A stretch of DNA of 47,767 nt from Acidobacteriota bacterium (GTDB taxonomy: Bacteria > Acidobacteriota > Terriglobia > Terriglobales > Acidobacteriaceae): the NCBI GenBank assembly GCA_021819585.1, contig JAKAQS010000004.1, positions 1 through 47,767 of the forward strand, given 5' to 3'. Positions within the stretch are counted from its first letter, which is position 1. Each line of letters begins with the position of its first letter. A program made the position numbers and the translations under genes. This document shows, piece by piece, positions 8,605 to 16,667 of the stretch. A model generated the notes under the pieces. That model was given only the letters and a program-made list of their open reading frames with translations, ran no database searches and had not been told where the DNA came from.

Positions 8605-9654
8605 CTAACGCTTGTCGGGAATCGCAGCCCAGATGGCGGGGTCTTCATCTCCCAGATCCCAGGCGCAGACTCCCTGAATTCCGTACTGTTTGGCAAGATT
8701 GAAGCGGTCCATGAAGGCGCGCTGATTCGTATAGAAGACCCACTCGCGCATCTGATCGCGGTCGATGTAGAACCAGGGTGTATGCTCCACCGCGTCCCAT
8801 TGAGTCTTGCCGCCCCAGGTATCGCGCAGGTGGATCGCCGCCGGCTCCGAGATGTACTCCGCAGTGGGGTTGGGGGTATGGTTTTTACCGTTGAATCCAG
8901 GGTCGCCCGTATACCAGTGATACCCGTAGAGGGCTATGCCCAGCGACAACTTGTTGCGAGGAACGAACTGAAGCGCGTAATCCACATTTTGTTTGGTCCA
9001 GGTCCAACCATCCACAGGACCAGGAACGGTCCAGCGGGTGTTCTGGTCATAGGTCATCAGGCAGATGAGATCCACGGATTGAGCCAGGGCTTTCAGATCA
9101 TAGCCGCCGCGCCACTCCTGGAAAATCCAGGTGCTGAAACCGGAAGCTCCCGGGTATCCGGGTGCGTTCGGAACCACGTCGATCTGCACCTGGAGATGCT
9201 GCTGGTGAAGCGCATCCGCAATCTTCTTCACCATTGAGGAGAGGCCATCCTTGTCCGTCCACATGACATTTTCGATATCCAGATTCACACCGTCGTAGCC
9301 GTGGTTATGACATTCCCGCAGCAGGGACTGAATGAGCGCCTCCTGCGCCTTTTCATCACCCACGAGAACGTGAAGCTGTTCGTGGTTGAAGAGAGCGAAG
9401 AGAGGAATGATCTTCAGGTGCGCCTCTTTGGCTGCCTTGAGAACCACCGGCTGCGGCTCACCGCTCACCAGGCCGTTCTGGTCGAAGTGGTACCAGGTGG
9501 GCGAGATGATGTCGATCTTGTCCATGTGAGCGAGAAAGGAGGCAACTGCGGCATCCTGATTGCCAACCCAAAACTCCGTCTTCTGGGCATAGGCCAAAAG
9601 AGTGCCCAGCCACAGCGCGGCTCCTGCCACGAGCTTTGTTCCTTGCTTCTTCAT
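8605..9654 (-). CDS. secreted glycoside hydrolase family 18 protein (chitinase-like / spore-cortex type)
   Basis: This is a 349-residue protein predicted to hydrolyse beta-1,4-linked GlcNAc polymers or their fragments outside the cytoplasm. ATG 9654 has a good ribosome binding site (GGAAAGGA). The N-terminus is a signal peptide (basic MKKQGTK, hydrophobic core, cleavage near AYAQ). The rest is a GH18 barrel. The catalytic strand is YDGVNLDIENV, in which Glu128 is the expected acid and Asp126 its partner; the first Asp of the usual DxxDxDxE motif is kept (D121) and the second is Asn. LICLMTYD and GVCAWDLGDED are further GH18 strands. The DGVNLDIE form resembles YdhD/SleL-like GH18 enzymes more than classical chitinases. 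It is followed upstream in the same direction by nagA (152-base gap), placing it in the GlcNAc locus. Confidence 0.88.
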   Translation of the reverse strand: MKKQGTKLVAGAALWLGTLLAYAQKTEFWVGNQDAAVASFLAHMDKIDIISPTWYHFDQNGLVSGEPQPVVLKAAKEAHLKIIPLFALFNHEQLHVLVGDEKAQEALIQSLLRECHNHGYDGVNLDIENVMWTDKDGLSSMVKKIADALHQQHLQVQIDVVPNAPGYPGASGFSTWIFQEWRGGYDLKALAQSVDLICLMTYDQNTRWTVPGPVDGWTWTKQNVDYALQFVPRNKLSLGIALYGYHWYTGDPGFNGKNHTPNPTAEYISEPAAIHLRDTWGGKTQWDAVEHTPWFYIDRDQMREWVFYTNQRAFMDRFNLAKQYGIQGVCAWDLGDEDPAIWAAIPDKR

Positions 9655-9806
9655 TGCGATCCTTTCCGGTGAAATCGATTGAATAAGGCAGAGCGCGGCT
9701 CTTTCTCGCGCCGCTGCAGGCCGGGGAAGAGATGACCGTTCCAGAGAGCAAACCAACCCGCGCGAGGAAGCCTCTTTTCGGCATTCCCATTCGGGTTCCA
9801 ACTCCA

Positions 9807-10940
9807 CTACTCTACTTGCCGCCCGTCGATGATGCCCCCAATGCGGCGACCGCTCGCATCGAAGCGGTTGAAGTTTGCCGGAGCCCCTGCCGCGATCTGT
9901 GTCAGGGGCGTCATTCCCATCAGCCGCGCCGGGTTGCGTGAAGCCAACCGCACCGCGGTTTCAAGCGAGGTTCCGGTAAACCGCTGCAGGTTGGCCACTG
10001 CACGGTCCATGGTGAGAACACTGCCGGCCAACGTCTCTCCGGACAGACAGACGCCGTCCTTCACGACTACCTTTAGATCGCCCAGAGTGTAGGTTCCATC
10101 CGGAACGCCAGTGGCCGAGATTCCATCGGTCACCAGGATGGCCCGCTCCTCGCCCTTCATCTTCAACCACAACCGGATCACAGCCGGATGTACATGGACT
10201 CCGTCGCAGATCGCTTCGGCGTAGATGTCATCGCGGTCCAGGAGCGTGCCGACGATACCCGGCTCACGATGGTCCAGCGCGCGCATCGCGTTGAAGAGGT
10301 GCGTCGAACTCCTGGCTCCCGCGGCAATTCCCGCCAGTGTCTGCGCCTCCGTGGCCATGCTGTGCCCCATCGAGATCCGCACCCCCTGGGCCGTCGCGTG
10401 CTCGATCAATTCCAGCGCATGCGGCAACTCCGGCGCCATGGTGATCAACCGGATGTGTCCTCGCGCCGCGGCCTGGAAGCGGTCAAACAGGTCGATGCTC
10501 GGCTCCTGAAGGCATGCCTCCGGATGAACGCCACGCTTGGCATGGGAGACGAAGGGGCCTTCCAGATGGATTCCCACCGGAGTCGCCACCGGCCCCCCGG
10601 AAGCATGCGGACGCGGCCGCTCAATCGCATCCGCCAGACGCTCCAGCGCCTTCAGGGTCAGATCCAGCGGAGCCGTCACCGTGGTGGGGAAGTAATGCGC
10701 TACTCCATGCGAAGCAAGGAAGCGTCCAGCCTCTGCGATCCCCTCCTGATCGGCCACCATAAAGTCAAATGACCTCGCGCCATGGACGTGAATCTCAAAG
10801 AACGCAGCCGTCAGCGTCTCGGTCGACCCGTTCTCCGGTCCCTCTTGCACGCTGACGATCTTGCCGTCTTCCACGGACACAATCGGATACGCCAACTCGC
10901 CCGTATCGGTAATCAATCTTCTTGCAATAATCTGCTTCAT
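9807..10940 (-). CDS. nagA: N-acetylglucosamine-6-phosphate deacetylase
   Basis: This is a cytoplasmic amidohydrolase of about 377 residues that converts GlcNAc-6-phosphate to glucosamine-6-phosphate and acetate. The metal-site strand FEIHVHGARSFDF appears near residue 50, then HLEGPF (metal-binding Glu), GHSMATEAQ (His), SSTHLFNAM (His) and VTDGISATG (catalytic Asp), all in the expected order. The C-terminus reads ASRNPARLMGM as usual for NagA. A GTG lies directly before the chosen ATG (10941-10943), so the start could be one codon longer. It is divergent from the GH20 gene, and the 240-base gap between them probably holds promoters for both. It delivers the substrate of the SIS deaminase encoded at 14333. 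Confidence 0.95.
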   Translation of the reverse strand: MKQIIARRLITDTGELAYPIVSVEDGKIVSVQEGPENGSTETLTAAFFEIHVHGARSFDFMVADQEGIAEAGRFLASHGVAHYFPTTVTAPLDLTLKALERLADAIERPRPHASGGPVATPVGIHLEGPFVSHAKRGVHPEACLQEPSIDLFDRFQAAARGHIRLITMAPELPHALELIEHATAQGVRISMGHSMATEAQTLAGIAAGARSSTHLFNAMRALDHREPGIVGTLLDRDDIYAEAICDGVHVHPAVIRLWLKMKGEERAILVTDGISATGVPDGTYTLGDLKVVVKDGVCLSGETLAGSVLTMDRAVANLQRFTGTSLETAVRLASRNPARLMGMTPLTQIAAGAPANFNRFDASGRRIGGIIDGRQVE

Positions 10941-11151
10941 CACCCGTACCGCTCTCTATCCATCATGGTTCCACTTCAGCACAAGCGCCGCCTGGCCTCT
11001 TGATTTGAAGGTCACTGCACAAGTCTCAAGCACAGCCCTACTTTGGGCCATGAACTCAATCGTCTCCGGTCTTCCTGGCAACTTTCCATGAACATGGAAG
11101 AACACTCTGTTCCTATCTTGCTAAAATAGCTCGAAAGTTTGCGCATTTCAA

Positions 11152-11169
11152 CATAAAATAATCAATTTA
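11152..11169 (+). promoter_or_regulatory. AT-rich motif upstream of the GH20 gene, shared with nagB-II
   Basis: CATAAAATAATCAATTTA lies directly before the strong ribosome binding site AGGAGG of the GH20 gene. An almost identical sequence, CATAAATAATCATTTTA, lies at 14297-14313 before the SIS deaminase gene. Both are far more AT-rich than their surroundings. They may be the binding site of the DeoR-type regulator encoded between the two genes, or similar promoter -10 regions. Confidence 0.45.
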
Positions 11170-11180
11170 TAGGAGGAATC

Positions 11181-13355
11181 ATGCTCATTCCGCTTCCCGC
11201 ATCTGTCGGGACAGGACGCCATGTCCCGCAGCCCAACTCTCTCCGTCTGTCTCTGGCAACCCTGCTGATCTTCGCCCTCAGCCCAACGGTACAAGCCTTG
11301 GCGCAAGGTTCCGCAGCCCCCAGCCCCATGCTCTCTCCTCAACCGAAGCAGATCCAAACCCAAGGTCTGGTTCCCGTCCATGCCGCGAATGTGATGGTTC
11401 CCGGCGGTAATCCCGAGGATCTGTTTGCCGCGCAAAATCTCAACCAGACCCTGCGCCGCAGCGGGATCGTTGTTTCGCCTGCGGCGGGTCCCGTGGATCT
11501 GACTGTCACTCTTCTGCGCGCCGGCTCGACCCAGGCAAACGAGATCCTGACGGATCATCATCTCGCCTTCGACGAAGCGATGCATGACGAAGGTTACGTT
11601 CTTGTCTCGCAGAAGGACGCATCCGGTGGAGATGCTGTGGAGATCATTGGTGAAACTTCTGCTGGAGTTTTTTATGGAGTCCAAACGCTCAAGCAACTCC
11701 TCCAGGACGCTAACGGCGTTCCCTCCGTGTGGATCGCCACCATCCGCGACTGGCCCAGCATGAAGTACCGCGGCGAAGACGACGATCTTTCTCGCGGCCC
11801 ATTTCCGACCATGGCCTTCATGAAGCATCAGCTTGAGGTCTTTGCGGCCCACAAGGTGAATCTTTACTCTCCATACTTTGAAAACACTCTGGAGTACGCT
11901 GACGATCCCCTCGCCGCGCCTCCGGGAGGAGCCCTCACCCGAGAGCAGGCCAAGCAACTTGCGGCCTTCGCCGGCCGTCTGCACATCATGATCGTGCCCG
12001 AGCAGGAGGCCTTCGGCCACGTCCACCATGTACTGGAATTTGAGAAGTATGCCGATGTGGCAGAGACGCCGCACGGCTACGTCCTCGCTCCCGGCCAGGC
12101 TGGATCGCTTCCCCTGATCAAGAGTTGGTTCACGCAGATCGCCGCTGACTTTCCCAGCCCCTTTCTGCACATTGGTGCCGATGAGACCTTTGAACTGGGT
12201 ATGGGCCGCACCAAACCCGCCGTCGATCAGCGCGGCCTCGGTCCGGTCTACGCCGACTTCCTCGCTTCCATCCACAACACCCTGGCCCCGCTTCACCGGC
12301 GTCTGCTCTTCTGGGGTGACATCGGTGACTCGGATCCATCCGCGATTCCAGGGATTCCCAAAGACATGATCGCCGTCCCTTGGATCTACTGGCACGAAGA
12401 CAGCTACGACCACGCCATCCTTCCCTTCAAAAAGCAGGGCCTGGAGACCTGGGTCGCCCCAGGCGATGACAACTGGAACGTCGTCTTTCCCATCGAGAGT
12501 ACAGCTCTGGACAACATATCCGGGTTTGTAGCCGCCGGTCAGCGCCTGGGCAGCACTGGCGTGCTGACCACCGTATGGGATGACGACGGTGAGGGCCTCT
12601 TCAATGAAGACTGGTTTGGTGTGCTGTTTGGGGCCGCTGCGGGATGGCAGCCGGGCAAGGCGGACGCTGCCGCCTACCAGGCATCCTTCGGCCCCATCTT
12701 CTTCGGAGATACCTCAGGAAGCATCAACCAGGCCATGGCGGAGATCATCGCCGCCGAAAATCTGATCGACGTCAGCGATCGAGTTTTCTGGCTTGATCCG
12801 TGGAGCCCGGCCGGCATTCAGGAGGGCGACAAGTTGCGCGCCAACATTCCCGCCGCCCGTCTGCACGCGGAAAATGCTATCAATCTGATCGAAACGGCCT
12901 TGGCGAGCCAGCCTTCGCTGCGCGAGAAGAACGCTCTTCTGGCCATGGATCTCGGCGCGCGCCGCATCGACTTCATCGGCCTTAAATTTCAGTTGTCCGA
13001 TGAGATTCGCGATGGCTATGCCCAGGCCTACGCCCTGCAAAAGGATCCCTCCAAGAAAGAGATCGTAGGGAATAGTCTGGATGAAATCAGCAGCAATAAC
13101 GGCAAATGCCAGGATATCCGCGACGGGTACTCCCTGCTCAAGACGCTCTATCGCCAAACATGGCTGGCTGAAAACCGGCCTTACTGGCTGGACAACGTCC
13201 TGGTGCGCTATGACCTGCGGACTCAGCTCTGGCAGAGCCGGGGAGAACAGATCAGCGCCGCCATGGACCAGGCCTATCAAACCCACCAGTTGCCGACGGC
13301 ATCAAGCCTCGGCATCCCAGGGCCGGTTTCTCCATCGACGGAAACGCAGAAGTAG
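11181..13355 (+). CDS. secreted beta-N-acetylhexosaminidase, glycoside hydrolase family 20
   Basis: This 724-residue exported enzyme should remove terminal beta-linked GlcNAc or GalNAc from glycans or chito-oligosaccharides. ATG 11181 follows a perfect AGGAGG. A signal peptide is visible (residues 20-42, LSLATLLIFALSPTVQALAQ). The N-terminal GH20b-like domain (about 50-185) ends in AGVFYGVQTLKQLL, then comes the catalytic barrel. The catalytic pair is in HIGADETFELG (Asp334, Glu335), the family's HxGxDE motif. The C-terminal 250 residues are mostly helical and longer than in minimal hexosaminidases. It is the outer-most step of the GlcNAc locus and is divergent from nagA. Its stop lies six bases from the stop of the convergent DeoR-type gene. 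Confidence 0.92.
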   Translation: MLIPLPASVGTGRHVPQPNSLRLSLATLLIFALSPTVQALAQGSAAPSPMLSPQPKQIQTQGLVPVHAANVMVPGGNPEDLFAAQNLNQTLRRSGIVVSPAAGPVDLTVTLLRAGSTQANEILTDHHLAFDEAMHDEGYVLVSQKDASGGDAVEIIGETSAGVFYGVQTLKQLLQDANGVPSVWIATIRDWPSMKYRGEDDDLSRGPFPTMAFMKHQLEVFAAHKVNLYSPYFENTLEYADDPLAAPPGGALTREQAKQLAAFAGRLHIMIVPEQEAFGHVHHVLEFEKYADVAETPHGYVLAPGQAGSLPLIKSWFTQIAADFPSPFLHIGADETFELGMGRTKPAVDQRGLGPVYADFLASIHNTLAPLHRRLLFWGDIGDSDPSAIPGIPKDMIAVPWIYWHEDSYDHAILPFKKQGLETWVAPGDDNWNVVFPIESTALDNISGFVAAGQRLGSTGVLTTVWDDDGEGLFNEDWFGVLFGAAAGWQPGKADAAAYQASFGPIFFGDTSGSINQAMAEIIAAENLIDVSDRVFWLDPWSPAGIQEGDKLRANIPAARLHAENAINLIETALASQPSLREKNALLAMDLGARRIDFIGLKFQLSDEIRDGYAQAYALQKDPSKKEIVGNSLDEISSNNGKCQDIRDGYSLLKTLYRQTWLAENRPYWLDNVLVRYDLRTQLWQSRGEQISAAMDQAYQTHQLPTASSLGIPGPVSPSTETQK

Positions 13356-13361
13356 CCTGGG

Positions 13362-14147
13362 CTAGGCCAGAACCACTTCAATTCCCCGTGCCGACAACTC
13401 GTCCTGCATCCGGCGAGGCAGGTTGGTATCGGAGACCAACATATGGATGGAGGAGATGGGGCAGATCAGCGCAGGGCTGACCTCTCCCATCTTCTCCGAA
13501 TCCGCCACAATGATCACCTTTTTGGCGTTGCGTATCATCGCCTGGGAGACTGCGGCCTCCTCCGCCTCCAGCGTGGTCACGCCGCGCTCCAGATCGAAGC
13601 CGGTAATCCCAATAAACGCCTTGTCCAGGTACACCTCGCGCAGGAAGTTCAGCGCGGGCTGCCCGGCCAGGGCGAAGGTCCACGCCCAGGCCAGCGTCCC
13701 GCCCGTCAGCATGGTCTTGATCGCCGGTTGGTTGCATAGCTCCATTCCAATGTTCACCGCATTGGTAATCACTGAAATGCCACGGCGATGCCGCAGGGAG
13801 CGGCCAATCTGTGTTGTGGTGGTGCCGGCCGTCAGGCCGATCGTCTCGTGTTCCCCAATTAACTCACTGGCCGCCACCCCAATCCGCCGCTTGGCCTCAA
13901 CTGAGCGCAACTCCCGGGCCTGAAACGACGTATCATGCCGAAACGGCTCATAGAGCAATGGCTCGACCAGTGTAGCGCCGCCATGCGTGCGCAGCACCAG
14001 ACCACGTCTTTCCAGCCGCGCCAGATCCCTGCGAATGCTCGGCGCCGAGGCCCCAAGCTGGTCCACCAACTCCTGGACTGAGATATCCCCCGCCCTCAAA
14101 AGGGCTTTCATGATGCGATCGCCGCGCACATCCGTCTTTGTAGACAT
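13362..14147 (-). CDS. DeoR/GlpR-family transcriptional regulator, probable repressor of the GlcNAc locus
   Basis: This 261-residue protein has the full DeoR architecture. An N-terminal winged helix (about residues 5-60) carries VQELVDQLGASAPSIRRDL and RLERRGLVLRTHGGA, the family hallmark. A C-terminal sugar-phosphate-sensing domain follows, with LTAGTTTTQIGRSL and FIGITGFDLERGVT resembling the phosphosugar isomerase-like fold. The gene sits between GH20 and the divergently transcribed SIS deaminase, 185 bases from the latter, the usual place for a local repressor. Its likely effector is a GlcNAc-derived phosphosugar such as glucosamine-6-phosphate. That is inferred from context; other acidobacterial GlcNAc loci may use different regulators. 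Confidence 0.9.
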   Translation of the reverse strand: MSTKTDVRGDRIMKALLRAGDISVQELVDQLGASAPSIRRDLARLERRGLVLRTHGGATLVEPLLYEPFRHDTSFQARELRSVEAKRRIGVAASELIGEHETIGLTAGTTTTQIGRSLRHRRGISVITNAVNIGMELCNQPAIKTMLTGGTLAWAWTFALAGQPALNFLREVYLDKAFIGITGFDLERGVTTLEAEEAAVSQAMIRNAKKVIIVADSEKMGEVSPALICPISSIHMLVSDTNLPRRMQDELSARGIEVVLA

Positions 14148-14282
14148 AAAGAAACATTACCGAATCGGAGAGAGAAAAACCCATACTTCCGGCTGAGAGG
14201 TTCCCGATTCTTGTTGAGTTTGGTTCCAGGATACTCAGGCGCAGGAGATTACAGCTTGCGGCGCACTGGAATGTACCTTATT

Positions 14283-14313
14283 CTGATCGTATCAGGCATA
14301 AATAATCATTTTA
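14283..14313 (+). promoter_or_regulatory. candidate operator/promoter of nagB-II
   Basis: In the 185-base divergent region between the DeoR-type gene and nagB-II, the perfect inverted repeat CTGAT-CGT-ATCAG (14283-14295) is followed at once by CATAAATAATCATTTTA (14297-14313), the AT-rich motif also found before the GH20 gene. The position, 20 bases before the start codon, suits a repressor site. Confidence 0.4.
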
Positions 14314-14332
14314 ATTTCAAAAGAGACTTATA

Positions 14333-15475
14333 GTGTCAACATCTTCCTCTCCTACGCCCTCCCCTTTTGCTCATTGGATGCTGCGCGAGATCTTCGAACA
14401 GCCGGAAACGTTCTTGGCCACCATCCAGCACTACGTCGCGGACGGTAACTTTCGCACCGAAACCTGCGCGGCCATCGTCGAGTGGCTGGAGCGTGTGCGC
14501 ACCAAGATCGTGATCGCCGCCAGCGGCTCCAGCCGCCACGCAGGGCTTCTGGCCGAGCTTTTGATCGAGGATCTGAGTTCCATTCCGGTGGATGTGGAGT
14601 ACGCCAGCGAGTACTCGTACCGTCAAGAGAAGTCCTTGGCAAACAACGCCGTTCTGGTGATCTCCCAATCTGGCGAGACCGCCGACACCTTGGCCGCTCT
14701 GCGCAAAGCCAAAGCGCTGGGCAACCAGACGCTGGCGATCACCAACGTGGAGGGATCCACGATGGCTCGCGAAGCTACAGTCTTCTTCCCCACCCTGGCC
14801 GGTCGGGAGCGCGCCATTCCGGCGACGAAGAGCTTCACCGCTCAGTTGCTCAACCTTTACCTTCTTGCTTTGATGGGCGCCTTGGCCCGCAAAACGATGG
14901 ACGCCGAGGAGATCAGGATGCGTTTGGCGGAGATGGAAGCTCTTCCCAGTCTGGTGGAGATGCAACTACGCGGCTGGGAGGAGTTAATTCGCCGCATCGC
15001 TGAAAGCTATCGCGCAACCAAAAACTTCCTCTTTCTCGGCCGCGGAGTGCATTACCCCATCGCCCGCGAAGGAGCGCTCAAACTCAAGGAGTCCGCCTAT
15101 CTGCACGCGGAAGGATATCCGAGCGGGGAGTTGAAGCACGGCCCCAACGCTTTGGTCTCCCCAGCCACGCCCCTGGTGATGATGGCCACCGTGGACTGGG
15201 CGGCCCCTGACTCGATCCTGCGCTATGAGAAGGTGATTCATCTGATGCGAGAGATGCGCCGGCAGGGGGCCGGCATCCTCGCGATCGCCAACGAGGGCGA
15301 CAAAACCGTATCCGCCCTGGCCGACCACACTATCACGGTGGCTCAAGTGCGCGAGCCTCTGCTGGCCATCTGTGAGACGATACCTTTGCAGCTTTTCTCC
15401 TACTGGATGGCCACCAACAATGGAGTCGACGTCGACCATCCTAGAAATCTGACCAAAGCGGTGCTGGCGGAGTAG
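14333..15475 (+). CDS. SIS-domain glucosamine-6-phosphate deaminase (NagB-II type)
   Basis: This 380-residue protein corresponds to the isomerase half of GlmS without the glutaminase half. Such proteins act as glucosamine-6-phosphate deaminases, giving fructose-6-phosphate and ammonia. Two SIS domains are visible. The first has ASGSSRHAG and VLVISQSGETADTLAALRKA, the phosphosugar-binding loop, almost as in GlmS. The second has ALKLKESAYLHAEGYPSGEL followed by KHGP. The end, DVDHPRNLTKAV, also matches GlmS. The start is a GTG at 14333 with only a weak AGAGA before it. It is followed after 42 bases by the kinase gene, so the two probably form an operon under the DeoR-type regulator. No classical NagB is encoded in the window, so this enzyme probably completes the route from NagA. 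Confidence 0.87.
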   Translation: MSTSSSPTPSPFAHWMLREIFEQPETFLATIQHYVADGNFRTETCAAIVEWLERVRTKIVIAASGSSRHAGLLAELLIEDLSSIPVDVEYASEYSYRQEKSLANNAVLVISQSGETADTLAALRKAKALGNQTLAITNVEGSTMAREATVFFPTLAGRERAIPATKSFTAQLLNLYLLALMGALARKTMDAEEIRMRLAEMEALPSLVEMQLRGWEELIRRIAESYRATKNFLFLGRGVHYPIAREGALKLKESAYLHAEGYPSGELKHGPNALVSPATPLVMMATVDWAAPDSILRYEKVIHLMREMRRQGAGILAIANEGDKTVSALADHTITVAQVREPLLAICETIPLQLFSYWMATNNGVDVDHPRNLTKAVLAE

Positions 15476-15517
15476 CGGCAAAATCTGGAAGCACAGACTG
15501 GCGGAGTAAACCATTGC

Positions 15518-16468
15518 ATGGCGTTCTTTTTAGCGCTCGACGTAGGCGGCACCAAGACCGATTATCTGCTGGCCGATGAATCGGGTGTGCTTTGCCGCGC
15601 GCGGACGGGAACCATCAAGCGGATGCGCGCCGATGCATCCTCTGCCGCTGCCAACCTGGATCAGGCTTTGGCCGAACTCACGGCCAAAAGCGGCGTCTCC
15701 ATGCAAGCCATCACGCGCACCTGCATTGGAACAGCCGGAGAGACCGTACCTCTGGTCACCGATTGGTTGCGGCAGGCATTTTCGGTCCGCGTTTCGGGCG
15801 AGCTTCTCCTGCTTGGAGATGTCGAGATCGCTCTGGATGCCGCGTTCCACGGCAGGCTCGGAGTGCTTGCCATAGCAGGCACGGGCTCCAACGTCGCCGG
15901 CCGCCGGCCGGATGGCTCCATCGTCACCGCCGGTGGCTGGGGCCCCGAACTCGCTGACCAAGGCTCGGGCCACCGGATCGGCCACGAGGGCCTGCGCGCC
16001 GCTTTTCTGGCTCGCGACGAAGGCCGGCCCACCCGCCTGATCGACGCCGTCCTGGCGTTCTGGCAGCTACCCTCCATCGAGCTTCTGGTCGAGGCCGCCA
16101 ACGCTCGCCCTGCGCCCGACTTCTCTCGCCTCACCGAGGTCATTCTGGACTGCGCCAGGCAGGGTGATGCGGTCGCCAACGAAGTCCTCCGCCGCCAAGG
16201 CGAAGAACTGGCCGGGCTGGTGCGCCTGGTGGTCCGCCGGGTGCATGCGGCGTCCGTCGCTGCAAGCTCCAGCGGCAAAGCCGAACTTCCCAGCGTGGCC
16301 TTCACCGGCTCCATCATGGAGAAGGTTGCACCCGTCCGCGAAGCCCTGGTGACTGATGTCCGTTCAGAGTTTCCAACCATCCATGTCCGGGAGGGAGTAG
16401 TCGATCCTCTGCTTGGGGCTCTGTGGCGCGCCCAGAACCCGGCGCTGCCGTCTCGCCAAGGCTGCTGA
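15518..16468 (+). CDS. BadF/BadG-family sugar kinase, probable N-acetylglucosamine kinase
   Basis: This 316-residue member of the ASKHA fold resembles animal-type NAGK and would phosphorylate GlcNAc to GlcNAc-6-phosphate, the substrate of NagA. The phosphate-1 loop is LDVGGTKTDYLLAD at the N-terminus. The phosphate-2 and adenosine regions include AIAGTGSNVAGR and GGWGPELADQGSGHRIGHEG, the latter very like the NAGK sugar- and ATP-binding strand. ATG 15518 has GGAG upstream. It lies immediately behind nagB-II. The presence of a kinase suggests that free GlcNAc is imported by a permease rather than a PTS; no sugar permease is encoded in the window. Confidence 0.85.
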   Translation: MAFFLALDVGGTKTDYLLADESGVLCRARTGTIKRMRADASSAAANLDQALAELTAKSGVSMQAITRTCIGTAGETVPLVTDWLRQAFSVRVSGELLLLGDVEIALDAAFHGRLGVLAIAGTGSNVAGRRPDGSIVTAGGWGPELADQGSGHRIGHEGLRAAFLARDEGRPTRLIDAVLAFWQLPSIELLVEAANARPAPDFSRLTEVILDCARQGDAVANEVLRRQGEELAGLVRLVVRRVHAASVAASSSGKAELPSVAFTGSIMEKVAPVREALVTDVRSEFPTIHVREGVVDPLLGALWRAQNPALPSRQGC

Positions 16469-16494
16469 ACGGTTTGATCGGAGGGGCCAGGCGC

Positions 16495-16531
16495 CCCACA
16501 TCTCGCACTGCAGAGGGTTTGGATATGTGGG
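16495..16531. terminator. possible hairpin between convergent nagK and GT87 genes
   Basis: CCCACAT (16495-16501) and ATGTGGG (16525-16531) could form a seven-base stem downstream of the kinase gene. There is no U-tract, so a termination role is tentative. The left arm overlaps a 14-base sequence repeated at 20439. Confidence 0.3.
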
Positions 16532-16667
16532 CTTGCAGAATGTCAGGGCTTTGCGCGAGCGCCCCATCCAAAGCGTGTTCGTCCCGGCCCGGGTAACCAA
16601 GCAAGGACTCCTCCTTTTGGACCGGATCCGTCAGCCACTCCGGCCGCTTCTCACCACAGGCAGTGGT

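Noticed and set aside
9781-9810. GGGTTCCAACTCC, similar to a tRNA T-arm
   Set aside because: The loop does not fit TTCRANY, and no acceptor, D or anticodon stem can be drawn around it.
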